64,000 nucleotides of DNA from contig OZ025278.1 of assembly GCA_964019165.1 (NCBI GenBank), positions 6,088,517 to 6,152,516 of the forward strand, written 5' to 3'. This DNA is from Mastigias papua. Its lineage: Eukaryota > Cnidaria > Scyphozoa > Rhizostomeae > Mastigiidae. Of this stretch, positions 25,701 through 40,700 are shown piece after piece (within the stretch, counting starts at the first letter, position 1; each line of letters begins with the position of its first letter). The position numbers were made by a program, and so were the translations under genes. The notes under the pieces are model-generated. The model was not told where the DNA came from. It saw nothing but the letters and a program-made list of their open reading frames with translations, and did not search any database.

Positions 25701-28700
25701 ACCTGACTTGATTGTTTTTGCCTGCAAGAACAGATGGAGCCCTGACTACGTTGGAACTCATAGATATATTTAAAACTGGGCAGCAAAGTTGAAAGATGAT
25801 ATTATGGAGAATGAAGAAAGTTTTGAATGAAGAAGGTAGAGATGTTAGACATAGTTATACTAAATCCAATGAAGAATATAAGGGAAGATGAAGAATACAT
25901 TGAGAATGATGCAGGATGGCTTCTGGAAATGAAAAGAATGAGTAAGAAGATGTTTTGACGCCAATAGCAACTGATGAGTAAATAAACGAGAAAATTAGGG
26001 TTATTGACACTTTTGAGCTAATGAGTGACCGACCCCCTCACAGAAGTAGAGGTAGAGTTATGTAGAAATGCCTGAATTGCAGGTTAAAGGAGCTGGTTTT
26101 ACCCATTGTCAAAGCTGAACAAACATTATTAGCAATCTTAAATACTGTTACAAAAGAGTGTATCTTGAACCCAGAAAATACCAGTGAAGGAGTTTTCTTT
26201 TATACGGATGGATGGAAGGAGAAATGAATCAGATTCGTGCCACTGAGATGGATGGTGTAATGTTTGATATTGTAAAAAGCGAAGGAAGAGCTGAAAGAAG
26301 TACCAGAAAGTATATTATATGTAAGGAGAATTAGATCAAGATACATCAAAAAAAGTATTGCAGAGAATGTTTTCTATTCCATAAAGCATTTGATATACAA
26401 AAATAGAATTTCATAGTCTTTTTTTACCCCCAAACTGTTGGAGGTGAATTAGACAAAGTTCTTTGAAGAGTTGGAAGTAAAGAGTAGAAATTAATTTATT
26501 GTTTTTGTTATGCATTGATATCGATATGGAAATATTTTTTGTTGTGAAATGGCCTCCTTATCTCTCAAGTGATAAGTGGGGTGGGTGGGTTTAATCAAAA
26601 ACGTACTCGCGCGTACAGGGTTGGAGGGCTCGTCAAAAATGTGAAGATTATGAGTGTACGTACTTTATGGATGACCCCTAATCACTTTTCTCCAGAGATC
26701 TCGATCGTTTGGCATTTCTTTTATTTGTCTTATTTTCATTCCAGCTGCTTCCTTTATACTATCCATCCATCTGGTCCAAGGTTTTTCTCCTCGACTAGTA
26801 CCCTCCATTTTACCCAACATATTACAATTTTTTATAGAAGTTGGCTTTCTAAACATGTGCCCTAAATAGCTGAGCCTTTGTTTTGTGATCATGGCTTCTA
26901 GACTGTACTATGGCTGGATCTGTTTTAATATTTTCAACATTCGTGGTCTTTTTTGCCCGTGGGACCTTCAGGACTCTTTTCCAACATCAAAGCTCGACGG
27001 CATCGATTTTCCTTCTGTTGGCCTTTGGCACAGTCCAGGTCTCTGCTCCATTCAGAACAACAGGAAACATGAGCTTGTACAGATCTTTTCTTAGTTCCTA
27101 ATGAACCATCATTGCTTTTCCAGATTTTGTCTAACTTTCTTAAAGCTGTTTTCCCCAATGCAAGCCTTCTTTTGAGTTCTTTACTACAGTTGCTTGTTTT
27201 GTCAATCTCTGTGCCTATGAAAATAAGGCTTTCAACAACTTCTATTGTTTCATTCTCAATCATTCTACTGTTTCATTCCCAATAATAAACTTGTCTATTA
27301 CTCACATGCTCATCACTTTCGTTTTCTTAAGATTGAGAAAGAGACTAAATTTTTTACTCATTTCTTTAACTTTACCTAGGGGGTAAACTAGCCGTCCTCT
27401 GTGGTGGCAATCAAAGTAGTGTCATTAGCATATTTTGAGTTGTTAGTCTTCCAGAAGCTGGCCTTCCTCACGATAGCTTTACTATAATGGTTAAATAGCT
27501 AGGGGGATAGAATACATCCCTGTCTACCCCTTTCCCTATGCTAAACCAATTTGAGTTGCCAAATTCTATTCTGACTGTTGCTTGCTGGTTCTGATGAACA
27601 GTAAGATGTTCTGGTATTCCCATCTCTCTAAGGACATTCCACAAGATGTTGTAATCCACGCTAAAACTGACATTAATTTTTGTGGTTTTCTTAGTTTTTT
27701 TTGCGTTGTCTTTTCGTTTAGTTGAGGTTTTTTCTATAGTTTAAGGGTGGCGTTGGTGGTATTATTTGCAATTGGCAGCTTCTTATTGGTTGCTTTATGC
27801 GGAGATGTCTACCTGGCTATTCTTGGTGAGCAATTTTGTTTATAATCATCTCTACGGCTATAGCCTTTCACCAACACTGGAAATTTAATCACTTATTTAA
27901 AGCTTTGCAGTGAGGATATTAGTTAAGTAGATAAAACAATGTTCATGCTACAGTTTACTTTTGAAATCAATTTACAGTATGTACGCCACTGACCTCTAAT
28001 TTATTGTTATCGTCCAGGCTACTTCGGATAGAATGATTTTGTTCCTTAGTATTCTTCGGGTTTAAAAACCTTATGCTTGTTAAAAGAAGTACACCAAAGA
28101 TTCACAGAGAGAATCTGTTATTAGAAAGATAAAGCGTCAGCTCTTTATCTAAAAGGGGGAGAATTGGTGTGAAAAGATGTCTGTGTCAGATTCTTCTAAA
28201 TTTTATGAATCTAATGGAACTGTAGGTTAGCAATATATTTGACATGTTTCATCTTATTTTTAGGTGTCGTTTGTGCTAGCATTAGCTCTGGATTCGGAGA
28301 ACTAACATTCTTGAGCTTAACAGCACATTTTCACAGGTAAATGAGTTACTCACAGTCAGTGATAATTGATTTTGCGGCCTTGGATACCGCTGTTGTGTTG
28401 CAAATATCCTCCTCTTATTTTTTGCGTAGTGGTATTCTTTTTATTCTTGTTCTTTTTATTGATTACTTTTTCATATAAGTATTTGATATGAAGTAGGCAC
28501 AAAAGAAACATTAAGCTCAAATCAGGCAAAAATAAAGCAGTACGTACATAACACAGACAGGCCGAATTTCAAAAGTACACTTTAAGCAAAGTTACCCTTT
28601 AATATAAAGCACTTTATACGCACTGTACCGATTAAAGTTAAGTTCATGAAATCAATCGAAAGATCGAATTACTGATACAAATTCTAATTTAGACACAAGT

Positions 28701-31700
28701 ACGAAACTCGATTAAATATGCAAAGCTGGAAAAGATTTTGCATTGCCTCCAACCTTAGAAATTTGTTATCATATTGCCTCCAGGGTGTGAAATAACTAGC
28801 ACCAACCTTTTTCAGTGGAATTTATGAACTTAGTATAATTTTAAATTTTGTGAGGTGCCTTCAGTGTATTGCTGACTGGAATGTTTGGAAGAATATTGTC
28901 AAGTACACATTGTATAGAATATTTATATGCCATCTGTTTGATTGTCTTTTTGACTTTAGCACAACAGTATCCTCGTGGTCTGCTGGAACTGGTAAGTGAG
29001 TGTTTTTTAATGCTATGATTGACAGAAAATTGAACTAATTGATGATAAATTTGTTAATTGTGTTGAATAGACTTAAGCCTAGTGCACACAGCAGATTTTT
29101 CTCGCCGGCGACGAAAACCTATTGTGTGCGGGAAACACAGACCAATGATTTTTGTCACTTACGACGATCTTTGATATCAAGCTTGTTTGTTATTTGTCTT
29201 TGTTGCTGACGGCAAAAGATCAAGATCTTGCTGTGTGCGGGGACTTAGGACACAGGTAAAATGCTTCAACCAATCAGAGTAATTTGTCAGACCACGTGCT
29301 TCAGTTCACTTTCTGCCGAAAGAAAAGGAAGGACGCAATAACAGAAGTTTGCAACAAAAATCTTGCTGTGTGCGTTAGGCTTTACTAGTATCAAGTTGTT
29401 TCTAGATTAATTTATTTATTGATCGTTCGATTAGTTAATGAGTTGCCACTTAATCTAGTCTTTGAGCTTGTATCTGATCATGCTCACAGCGGTTATCATT
29501 ATCATCTTCATTTCAGCCATCTTCATTTTTTGATATGCTATGGATAAAAATGGATACATTTATGTCCAATTAGGACCTGCACTGTCATATGTGCGAAGAT
29601 TTTCCCTTTAATAAAATAAATTATAGTCACTAGGTGATTCCATATGGTAATCTACTGTGATAGCGTTATATTTTTCTGAAGTAGTAATTGGTGCTGTTTT
29701 TACTTTTGAAAATAATTTGCTATTTTTGTTTTGAAGGTGCGGCTGGTGTCACAAGTGCATTTGCATATGCTGGTTTGACAAGTATCGGTGTTTCTCCGAG
29801 GCAGAGTTTATTAATCATGTTAATAGTACCGGTTTTAATGGCATTCGGGTATGATACGTCATTTTTCTTCATACGAAATTATTGTATTTGGTGCCAAACC
29901 TACCTTGATTTATATGGTGACAGATTGGGTACATATGCTTTCCTATTTAGCTTTTCCATTGTAGCGCAAAAGTTTTTGGGTTGTATTATATTACAGTTTC
30001 ATACATGGCTCGCAAATTTTTTGCCATGCATTTACATAATGAAATCAATGCGATGTTATTATTACGTTTGCATTTAGCCTCAATCACAATATATCGTCCA
30101 ATGTCGATATTACAAGTATTTTCAAAGGTAACTGAAAGAGTAGTCTATAACCAGCGGTTTGATTACTTGGAAATGCACAATCTGTTATCTCGGTAACAAT
30201 TTGGCTTCAGGAAGAACCATTCTACAGCTCAAGCAGTTGCTTATTACACAGACTTTATTAGAAAACAAATGGACAAGGGTCAACGTACTGGTTCACTGTA
30301 TCTGGATTTACGTAAGGCATTTGACACAGAAAATCATGGAAAGTTACTGTCAAAACTAGAGTTGTATGAAATTAAAAGTAAGGAATTACTATGGTTTCAA
30401 AACTGTCTATTCGGTCGACAACAAATTATATGCTATGAGCACACCTACTCCAGCAAACAGGATATTAAATGGTGTCCCTCAAGGTTCCATTTTGGGACCT
30501 CTCCTAGTTGTTCTCTATCTTTATGATATACACTTAAAACTTGAAACTGTAATGTCTATATGTATGCAGATGACACCGTCATTATTTATGCAAGCTACGA
30601 CAGCAGGATTATAGAAAACATCATAAATAAAGAGATAAGCCAAATTGTTGGCTGGTTTCAAGAAAATTTGTTGGTACTAAATCTAAGAAAAGATAAAATA
30701 GGATTTATTCTCTATGGAACTACCCAAAGATTGAAAGGCGTAGCGGTAGTAAAGATAATAATCAATGGCACAGAGTCTCTGTCCCTCTCGGAACAATTTA
30801 ACACGATTTATAGCAAAGCAGTTAAAATAGTGCACTGTTTACTGCATGTGAGACATGCTGACAACACAAGCAGTAGAATCAATCTGCAGAAGTATGATAC
30901 CGCCTTTAATTACATATTCATACCTAGTAATGCTGTGTTTCTCAAAGCTACACTTAGGTAAGCTTGAAAAGCCCAAGATCGTGCAGAAATTTGTGTATTT
31001 CGGAAAACTTCTTCAGGTCATTGGCCATTGTAGCAATCGGAAAAAACACAGAACGAGAGCACTGTTTGCATACATGCATATTCATGTATTAAAACCACAT
31101 GTATTTGATGGTTCCTATGAAAAAACTAATCATGGAAAAGGAACCATAGGTAATGCAGTTAGATTGAAAATTCCTAGTACACAACTGAAAAACAGGAAGT
31201 ATTTAGGAAAAGTATTCAGTTCCAAGGAGGCTGGTTTTACAACAAATTTCCGCACGAACTGAAGGCTGATGGCTCGTTATTGCGTTTTAAGACTAAAGTG
31301 AGAGAATATTTTCACGGATGGATCTTTTTAACTGATAAATATTTTAAGGAGAATTAGTGGATCTTTTTTAACTTGATGTATATGTTTTGCTTTTTGCTTT
31401 TATTTTAACAGATCCCAGAATGACAGCAGCGTTTTTAAAGGATAAGTGATAAGTAATTTGGTGCCAAATTTGATATTCCTTACTCTTAAAGGAAAATGTT
31501 TTCTGAGTGTGTTGGTAAAATATTGTCCATTTGTTGCTTCATTTTGCCCCCTAAAATTCCCTGTAAAATTATGGTGGGAAAATTTGTCACGTGACAATGA
31601 CGTAGAAGTTGACTGTCTGCAATTCTAGCAAGTCGTCTGTAACACAACATTGCCTTTGACAGCACGCTTGAAAGCAAATTGTAAGTAAAATATCAGGTTA

Positions 31701-34700
31701 TTATTTGTGAATAACTCCTAAATACTATGTAATTCTTGTAAATAGCTAGTAAAAGTGATAAAATGTCTCACTGGATTGCCTACAGATTTACACTGAAAGT
31801 AATAGCTACGGCACAGACCTAAAGTAAAGAGGAAGTGTCATGACATACATTTTCAGAGGAAAGAATAGTTATAAAAGTTACGGTTGTCAACATGAAACAC
31901 GGAAATTTTGTTGGAACTTTGCATTCAAGGGTTTACTCTTTACGTTTTATGTAGCAATGGTTTCAGCTCTAGACTGGTTAGCTCTGTTTACACTACTCTT
32001 CTATAAGTTATAGAAGAAAAATTTAGACAGAATTTAGGAACCAAGCACCTGGCCTAGTCCTGAAAGTTCCTTATCTTTGGACCTATTTTGATCATACTTT
32101 AGTATTTAAAGTTCGTTAAAAGTTCCTTAATTTTAAATGTACATTTAGTGCTATAAATTTTGATAATTTCAGTGTTACGACTGTCAGTTTCAATTATCAA
32201 CGCGTAACTATCTGCTACAAGTTTCAACAGAAACCGACCAATAAAGCACTTGCAACAAAGATTACACACAATTTTTGCGAACTTAACGCTCTACTTTACA
32301 GTGGTAAAAATTTTCCACATCGAAGAATTTCTATCAAAGTCCGTTTCGAAATCAGCCTTGTATTTTCTGAGTCATTCAATATTTTGTATAAGAAAGCCTC
32401 AAAACGCTACTTGCAACAAAGACAGGCCAATTCCTAGTTGTCAACTTCTACGTCATTATGTCACGTGACGAAATCTGAAACCGCATCTCCAGCGCCCCAT
32501 GAAAGATATTTTTTATTCTAAACCAGGAAAAATGGGCTTTTGGGAGATGCTCTTTAAGGTGGTTGGATAAAACGATGGGGTTAATTTCGCATCACTTGTC
32601 CTTTAAGCTGAATCTGGTGACTTGTATAAATAAAGTAGTACTATTATTATCATTGTTAACAGTTTCTGTTATACACTTAATATAGTTTGTATCTTTCATT
32701 TAGTTTTTTATTACCTTTCATTGTAAGCCAGCCAAATGCAGATTACCTGCTAACAAGATTTGTGTGTCTAGGTTTTTGATATCATATGATATGAAGTTTG
32801 AAAATGGAAATTGTTATTATGTATTCTTACGTTATATTATTTATGCTGCTTTTTGTTAGCATCTTTCATTTTATGACAGATGCCAATTCGAGCATATAGT
32901 TTAATTATAAATAATATAACCAGACGCTTCATTGTGATGGATAGGAAAATGATGACAGAAGTTCCTTATAAGTTATTTGTTTGACTCTGCGAATGAAAAG
33001 TACAGAGTAGTATGCGAGTAAAAGTTGCCATGATGAAAGTCGCTACAGGGCGATTGTAAATGAAACAACAATAGCAAAAGTGTCTCAGTTAATAGTTTTT
33101 ATGTGACCCATTTCTCGAGACATTAAGGTTATAATTTTATTTCTTTTATATTTAAAAACTCGGCATTAGTTTGTACATAATTTTTACACACTTTATGATG
33201 TTTTTCAGCAAGTGTGATTTCTTATCTCTTCCAAACTGATCTTTTTACCTGCTTTTAAAATCAGCTAGTCCCTTCCTTGTTGTACATTGCTGTCTATTCC
33301 TTTATGTTACATTTAACTTTGTGCACAATATTATATCGGTGATTGTTTAGCTCCTTATCTTTCTCATTGGAATATGTACTATCTATCATTTTTCATTTCA
33401 AGTGTTTATGCCCTCCTGTTTTTTAACTTATTTCTGCTGTACTTTTTTGTGAATACAGGCTCTTTCCTTAGAAAAACAGTTTAGTAAAATTTGTAGAAAC
33501 AACTTTGACTATTGGAAATTAAAATAAAAAATATTTTTCGTGCAAAACAAACATTTTGAATTGTAATTTTACAGTGATATTTATTGGCCTTTTTCCTATA
33601 GGTATTGGGGTTTTCTTAGCCCTCGGAAAGAATTAAACCGTGGATCCGGACAAGTATCGAGATCTTTTTTCGAAAAGCGAAGAGATGATGGTATAGCCTG
33701 TTTGTCTAATTCTATTTGCCGCTATTTAGTTGATTAATTTGCAACCTTTTTAAAATGCAAAATTTTGCGATAAATTTACACAGTTTGGTGACTTTAGATC
33801 ATTTTGTGATGCTGTGCGATATGCTCACTCCTTTTGTACTTGATTTACAAATGTGACATCATCCTAAAGAGATTATATGCTAGCTGCAGTAACACAGATG
33901 ATTTTGTAATAGATTTTTCTCAACTAGACTCGGAAAAAGGTAGAGCTTTAAGTTGCACCACTTTACTTTCCAGAGATACTTCAAGTAGTATTATCCCATA
34001 TCTGATTTTGAGCTGCATCACCATGACAGTTACTTTGAGGAACACAAGTGTACCGTATACTTTTTAGACAGCAATGCCATCATTGCCATTCTACAGATTG
34101 ATTTTTATGTATTATATTGTTTTGTTGATAGCTACATGTTTGTGTACTAACCGGTATATGAGAAACGGGAGGATGAAATCAGGCAAAAATTGAGGAACAT
34201 TTAAGAAGCACAGGCAGGCTGAACTTTACAGTAAACCCAAAAAACTCATTTTTTAAGAAAATACTGCAGCATTGAGAGTTAATGGGATGATATGAATTGA
34301 AATATTTTTTACGATCACTGGTGCTTTCAGCCAATGATTTGATAAGATCCCATGTGTTCTAGCACAAACTGTATTTAAGTAGCTTCATAGCTGTATTAAG
34401 TTTACATTATAGAAACCATGAGTCATAAACACACTTACACTTTTGTTTGATTTCTCAGAAATGTAAAGCCTGGTTTACACTTGGTCGTTGTAGTCACTGA
34501 AGTCGCTGTTTTCCGGGACCAGCGACCCATAAGACCATATATGAAAATCTAAAAAATATTTTCCAGGGACCCCAGCGACTCCCACCACTAGGTCGCTGGA
34601 ATAGAATCACGTTCTATCCTAGCGGCTCAAATAACCCAGCATGAAGCTTGTGAGAACAAATGACCGCGATTCCAGCGACCCCAACGACTCCTGTGACCAA

Positions 34701-37700
34701 ATGTGAATGCGCCATGTTTTTTGGGTCGCTAGGATTTTTTCAAGCGATTACACTTACCAAGTGTGAACTAGGCTTATATTTAATACAGCTATGATGCAAT
34801 TGAAATATTGAATTCCTGATTTGAGTGCGAATTTCAAATACTAGTTCGAAATTCGATGATATAGAAATGTGAACATCAATTCCTCGTCTCACATTTGTCT
34901 CATCTAAGTGGATGGTGTTATTGAAAAGTCTGAGCGTCGTAGGAAACATTTAAGAAACATTTAAGGCTGGATATGACAGAATATTGAGCAAAATCTAGAC
35001 TGAATGAAATAAGTTTGTTTCTTATGGTACGAAGCATATAATCACAGTTGTGTTAAAAAGGCTGTTTTCGTCGTAATAGCTATTTCTGGAAGAGTTTTTT
35101 AATTGTTGATAGTAGTGATTGTTTTGACTTCTGTGTTGTTATCAGATTATGATATGTAACTGTGTTTGTCTACAGCCACAGCTTCCTTCACTATCAGGCA
35201 AAAGCTACAGTTGATGAAGGTACGTGCGCGGCTCTACGTTATTTGGTATTTCCATCCGCTTACTAAATTCTTACTGAATAACTTTTTAAGCATGATGCTT
35301 ACATTGCTCACTCTTTACTCAAATTTTTCATACTTTAGTGAGTTTCCTCGCAGTCTGTGATTTGTTCGTCGAGTTGATACAGAAAGTAACTGGGTTTTCA
35401 TAGTTTTCAATACCCTGCTTTATAAAGCCAAATTCTCATGCTTATCATAAATACAAATTCCTAGAGAGAATTAGCTAATCCCTACGAGATATCTGTATAA
35501 TTTTAGATAGTTAGTGTTGCGTGAAAAATCTCTGAAAGCTGAAATTTAGATTGTATTCAAATCCTTATATTGTTTCTTTGTAGTCTTTCCAAGATAAGTG
35601 CACCAATAATTTTAGCCTTAGGAGTCAGTCAGTGCATTTGCCATTTTGTGTTCAAGTATATTCCAACAAGCTTTTCTCAATATAGAACAAATAATGGAGT
35701 GACAAGGTATTTGTTTATATTAGGAAATATTTAATAGATAATGTATTTTTACTGTGTTACTTCTATTTGTTAATTTTTGTTATAGTCTTTGGTCAAATAC
35801 ATGATACCACTGTTTTTTGTGTATCTTGCGGAATATCTAATCAACCAAGGCTTGGTAGGTTTCTTAATGTTTTCTCGCCTTTTTCCGTTGCTTGAAGTCT
35901 TATTTGAATTATTTCACTTGAATAATATTTGCAAAATTACTGTAATGATGTAGCATAGTCCTCAAATGTTTAAGAGTCTGATCAGCTGTATTTTCTCCCT
36001 GCCTAGTTGGCCAATCATCTTGCTGAATTCTCACCACACATGCTTCCCACTGCTAAATTTAGGCCCATTTTGTATGCTGACTGGTCAGTTAGTTTCAAAC
36101 ATTTGGTGACTATGCTGTAATGATGTAATACTTAAGACTATGACTGGATGCATATTTTGATAGCAGCAAAAGTTTGTTTGGAAGTGCTTTTTGAAATGTC
36201 TAACGGACTGTAGTGATGTAGTATAAAACTTCAAGCTTCATGAAGAAGAGGTAAACGGACGGCATTTCTCAAAATCCTGCCGGAATTTTCAGAGATGCTA
36301 ATGAAGCCTATTATCTTGGCTTTGAATTGAATTGCAACGAAGATACATAGATTGGGTTTGTTTTTGAAACAAGGAACTACAGAAAGGTATCGCTGATGTG
36401 TAAATTATGGCCATATTGCAGCTAGAATTGGTTTTGTAAAAGAAAATATTAAGCCATCTAGTAATGTGTGGTATTGGCTTTATGCCTATTTCTCGCGAAG
36501 TTCAGAGAGTATTCAGAAATTTTAGGCTTATTTTATCCTAGGAACCTTTCAGTGCTCTTGTGATGCAGTTGGTGCTGAATGTTATTAAAAAAAGTTGCTC
36601 GATTTCGATGCACCTGTTATTTTCATGAGTTTTTTCAGAAACTTCAATGATTACTTAGTTGAAAGCTATTAACAAGAATGAATCTTAGAAAGTGATTGAA
36701 GGAGACGATGAGTTTGGCTGTACATCTATCAACTTTCATTTTCTCATTTTGTTTTTTCCTGAGCTGCGGAATCATTTAAACGGTTTATTGTCGATTTTTC
36801 AATTATGTAAATACTACATTGTTGTCGATATTAATATTTGAATGAAAATGAATTGATTTGCGAATGCATCATATCCCAAGTGTCTGAGAGTTCTATCTTC
36901 TGTGTACCTAACTAGGCATATATTTTCAATATCCTCTAGCTATGTCAGACAACACTGTCTCCCGAATTGGTACCCATCGCTATCTTTACATTCAATTTTC
37001 AATGTGGCATTCGAATTTTTTCGAAAGGATTCCTAATCCTCCAATCATCATCTGACCCTCGTACTATCATCATGTTGCAATCATTTCATCGATCTCTGCA
37101 GCTATAGAGACCATCATCAACAAACAGCTGCTTGCCTTCCTTGAAATAAATAATCTCCTTTCTCATCAGTAGTATGGTCTTCTACAAGTCTCATCAAATT
37201 TATTAGTAGTTATCTCTCTAATTGTTTGATTGCGATTAGAGCTGCTGGCTATGTTTCGTATCCTCATTCAGTCACTGCTGGTGTACCCTACTACTCTTGT
37301 TATCTCTCTTTTACTATTTGTCCTTCCATAAATTGATCTGATCGACATCTTCAAGCATTTATTATTTTATTGTTGAAACTTGCCTAAGCTCATCTATGTC
37401 ATCCATTTCGTACTACTTTGCATTCGCTAATATTTCTCTCTATGGTATTTTTCTTATGAATGTACCTTTTTGTTTCAGTTTTAGGTTTGTTTTGTTTTGG
37501 TAGTGTACAACCTATCGGGTAGATACTTAACCCTAACATATTACTCCCTTTTGTATCATCTTTGTGCTTCTTCACAGTACACTCTTAAGAAAGTAAATAT
37601 AAGCAAAAAAAGCATTTCACCAATGATCTGATAAATGTGGAGAAATGAGGTAAGAACAACAAAGTTTGGTTCAACTAGTGAAAGTTAACTTAAGTTTTCA

Positions 37701-40700
37701 TTTCTAGTAAATATACTCCAGCCCTTTAGCCCTTCAGCCCTTCAGCCCTTCAGCCCTTCAACATATGTTTTCAAGAATGGTAAGGAGCTCTACATTTAGA
37801 CTTCTTCACACAGCTTGGTCTTTCTCTTTCGTCAATTCCCGCTTAAAAATCACCACATTCATTCCATCGCTAAATATCCATTTTAAAATTTTAGTTTCCT
37901 TTCTAGAACCTGCAACTTCTCGTCTTTTCATCTATTGGCTATTTATGAAACCTAAGTCATGTTCTTGCGCAATCCATGTCAGTGCTTCTGTACATCTCTA
38001 TGCAGCCCCTTTTTACTCAGTAGCCATAACCTTTGCTAATTCACCGCATCCTTGTCATTCAGAAACCGTCCTTGGATCACCATCAATTTGTATTCATCTT
38101 CTCTGTTCTGGCTGTTAGATCTTATATACTCATTTGGTTTAATTGCTTCGTCAATATAACCTATACTAGCTTCCCCGACCTCTTCCAGAGTAGCTCTCTA
38201 ATGTCCAGTATATACCAACTCAGGCTTTTCCCATTTAGAAATCAAGTCCCTTTCATAACTCTCAACTTATTAGACATCTTCCACATCTCCTTCTTCTTGT
38301 GGCATCGCTTCTTGGTTGAAGTTCCCTGTTTATTGTTATGATTTTTCTTGTTTTTCTGTTAAGCTTTTGCAACACTTTCGTATTCCATCCAAGTATCTCA
38401 TGAGTGTTACTGTCCATGTGCTTACCGCCATTGTTCTGCGTATGTCGTTCAATTTTGATCTCTGAAGTAGCTCTTTCATCTCACGCAATTGTCCAAGTCT
38501 CTAGAGTATCTAGAAATATCTATCCTTCCAGACCAATCTCTTTAGTAATATTTGCATATTTGCATTACTTTGCCTTTCTTCCCTTTCAACTAGTTTGCGT
38601 AGTTTTATTGATAGCAGATTCTTTAAGCATAGTATGCTTAGTGAATGTTCGAGCTTTTTCGAGCTATAGTGAAGTTCTGTAGTACCAACAGACTATTCAC
38701 ACAATGCGAGTTCCATCCCAATATCATTGCATATCACTTGTACTGTTGATATAAAGCTGTCGATTTCTTATTCTTTTGGCAGATGTATTCAGACCACTCA
38801 TAAGTAAAAGATTATTTATTTTCCCTCTTCCAGGCATATACCCTGCTGTAACCTTAATAAAATTATCATACAAGGGGAGATAAACTGGCTCCTTGCAATA
38901 CCCCTTTCGTACTACAGTTTCTACTTTTACGTGTAGCGCGCTGCATGAAGTTATATTGGTTCAATAGTTCGGCATTGATCGCTGAAGAGCAGTGTTCACA
39001 TTCTGTGGTATTTAAGCCATTTGCGAACATTTGACTATCCTGAAGTGTAGTACCAATTCATAGGTTCTCCTGTAGTATACCCTTCCTAAAACGAGGTTCT
39101 TTCGTCGTCCTTTTGCTTTCACTCAGAATCACCTTTTACATTGGAAGAGGATGCCTTGTTCTCTTTCTCTTTTTACTGCATTCTTTTTAATTTAACAGTA
39201 AGATATCGCAATCATCCAGCATCTCAAATACACAGTTGGAATTTCATCCTGCATTCAGTTTCCAAATGAATGATTGATGGGATAGTGATGTATAACTCTC
39301 AGCCACATTTCCTTTATATAAGCCACTCTTACACAGCACTGTTTTGCGAGTTACCATCCACACAGGCAGAGAAACCATTTTTGTTTACTGTCATTCATTT
39401 TCTTATCATTTCAAAAGAGGATAGTGGATTTTTGGTTACAAGGCTTCCGGCGTTTTTATGGAGACACCATCCCAAGGAGGATTGCCAATCAAAGCTAATG
39501 AGTTCCTCCTATAGATAAGATGGACTATCTTTCAACGGACGTATGCCTCGTACTTCATGATATCGATGGGGGCTGAAAGGTGCCACACCTTGCTCACGGT
39601 GAACCTATAGGTATATGTGGCAAATGGGACGTCATTACCCGCGTATATACTCCACAACTTGATATGGTTTATTGTCTTACCGAATGCAATTAAGTTCAAA
39701 ATAAAAGTCGATGTTACATTACAAGAATACTATATACTTGTATTCTTACAACATTCTTACAACTTTGCAAAGATTTGGGAATATACCATATAAATTTCAA
39801 AGCTATTTTTCACTCTTCGATAAGTATTTGTGCATATGATCTATCTCTTGTGGTACCACAGATGCATGTCTTTGTTCTCGTCACATTGACAATCTGGCTT
39901 AAACGGAAACTTTGCTTTTAGTAATGGGCTACTGGCAGGACCATTCTCAATCTTAAAAGTGCGGAGTTTATTTGTCGGTTCAATTCTAGTTGTTTGTAGA
40001 TTTGATTAGGAGTCATTCAGTACATGAACTTTACTTATAGCTGGCAAACAATTTGAATCCTTGTTGCTATGGTACGATTCCCACTTACTTTCATTACAAT
40101 TTTAAAAATAAGTCTTTCTGAAACTAGACGGGATGATTTAAGGAACGGTTCGTGCTGCCCTATTTTTCAGAACCCATTTTTGATACTGCACCTTCCATCA
40201 TTTCTTTTTTGCAGCGCTCATCGTACAAACACTTTATTTCAGCAAGCATAACCTAGCGAAAAAATCACTGGAGAGCTAAATTTCTACTTTTAGTATCTGG
40301 TAAATGTTTGTATTTTTGAGTAAAGTGGTGTATTCTGATGGTCATGGTGATGAATTTGGGCAATGATAATCTTGATAGAAGTCATTGTGCTCGTGGTGGT
40401 AATGGTGATTATAAGACTTTGATGACGAAGTTTGATGATAAAGATAATATATTCGCATTGGTAGCATTGTTGCAGAAAACTGATAAGCCATTTCACGATG
40501 ATATTTTTGCAAATTATTCTGTGATGATTATTGAGGGATTAAGTACTTGGTTCTTAGTATTAATGTGTAAACTTTTCTCTTCCTTTTGCAGTTTGAATTA
40601 TTATATTACCCATCGTCAACTATGAGCCATGCTGAACAATATCGATGGTCAGTTAAACTACGTTTGCAATGTTTTCTGTTGTTCCTTGTTAATAGTTAGT

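Noticed and set aside
25610..26500. A purine-rich stretch that might be an old retroelement
   Set aside because: Pieces such as NRTGFRNRVVDIWNAF hint at a LINE tail, but the frames break every few codons and no motif can be named.
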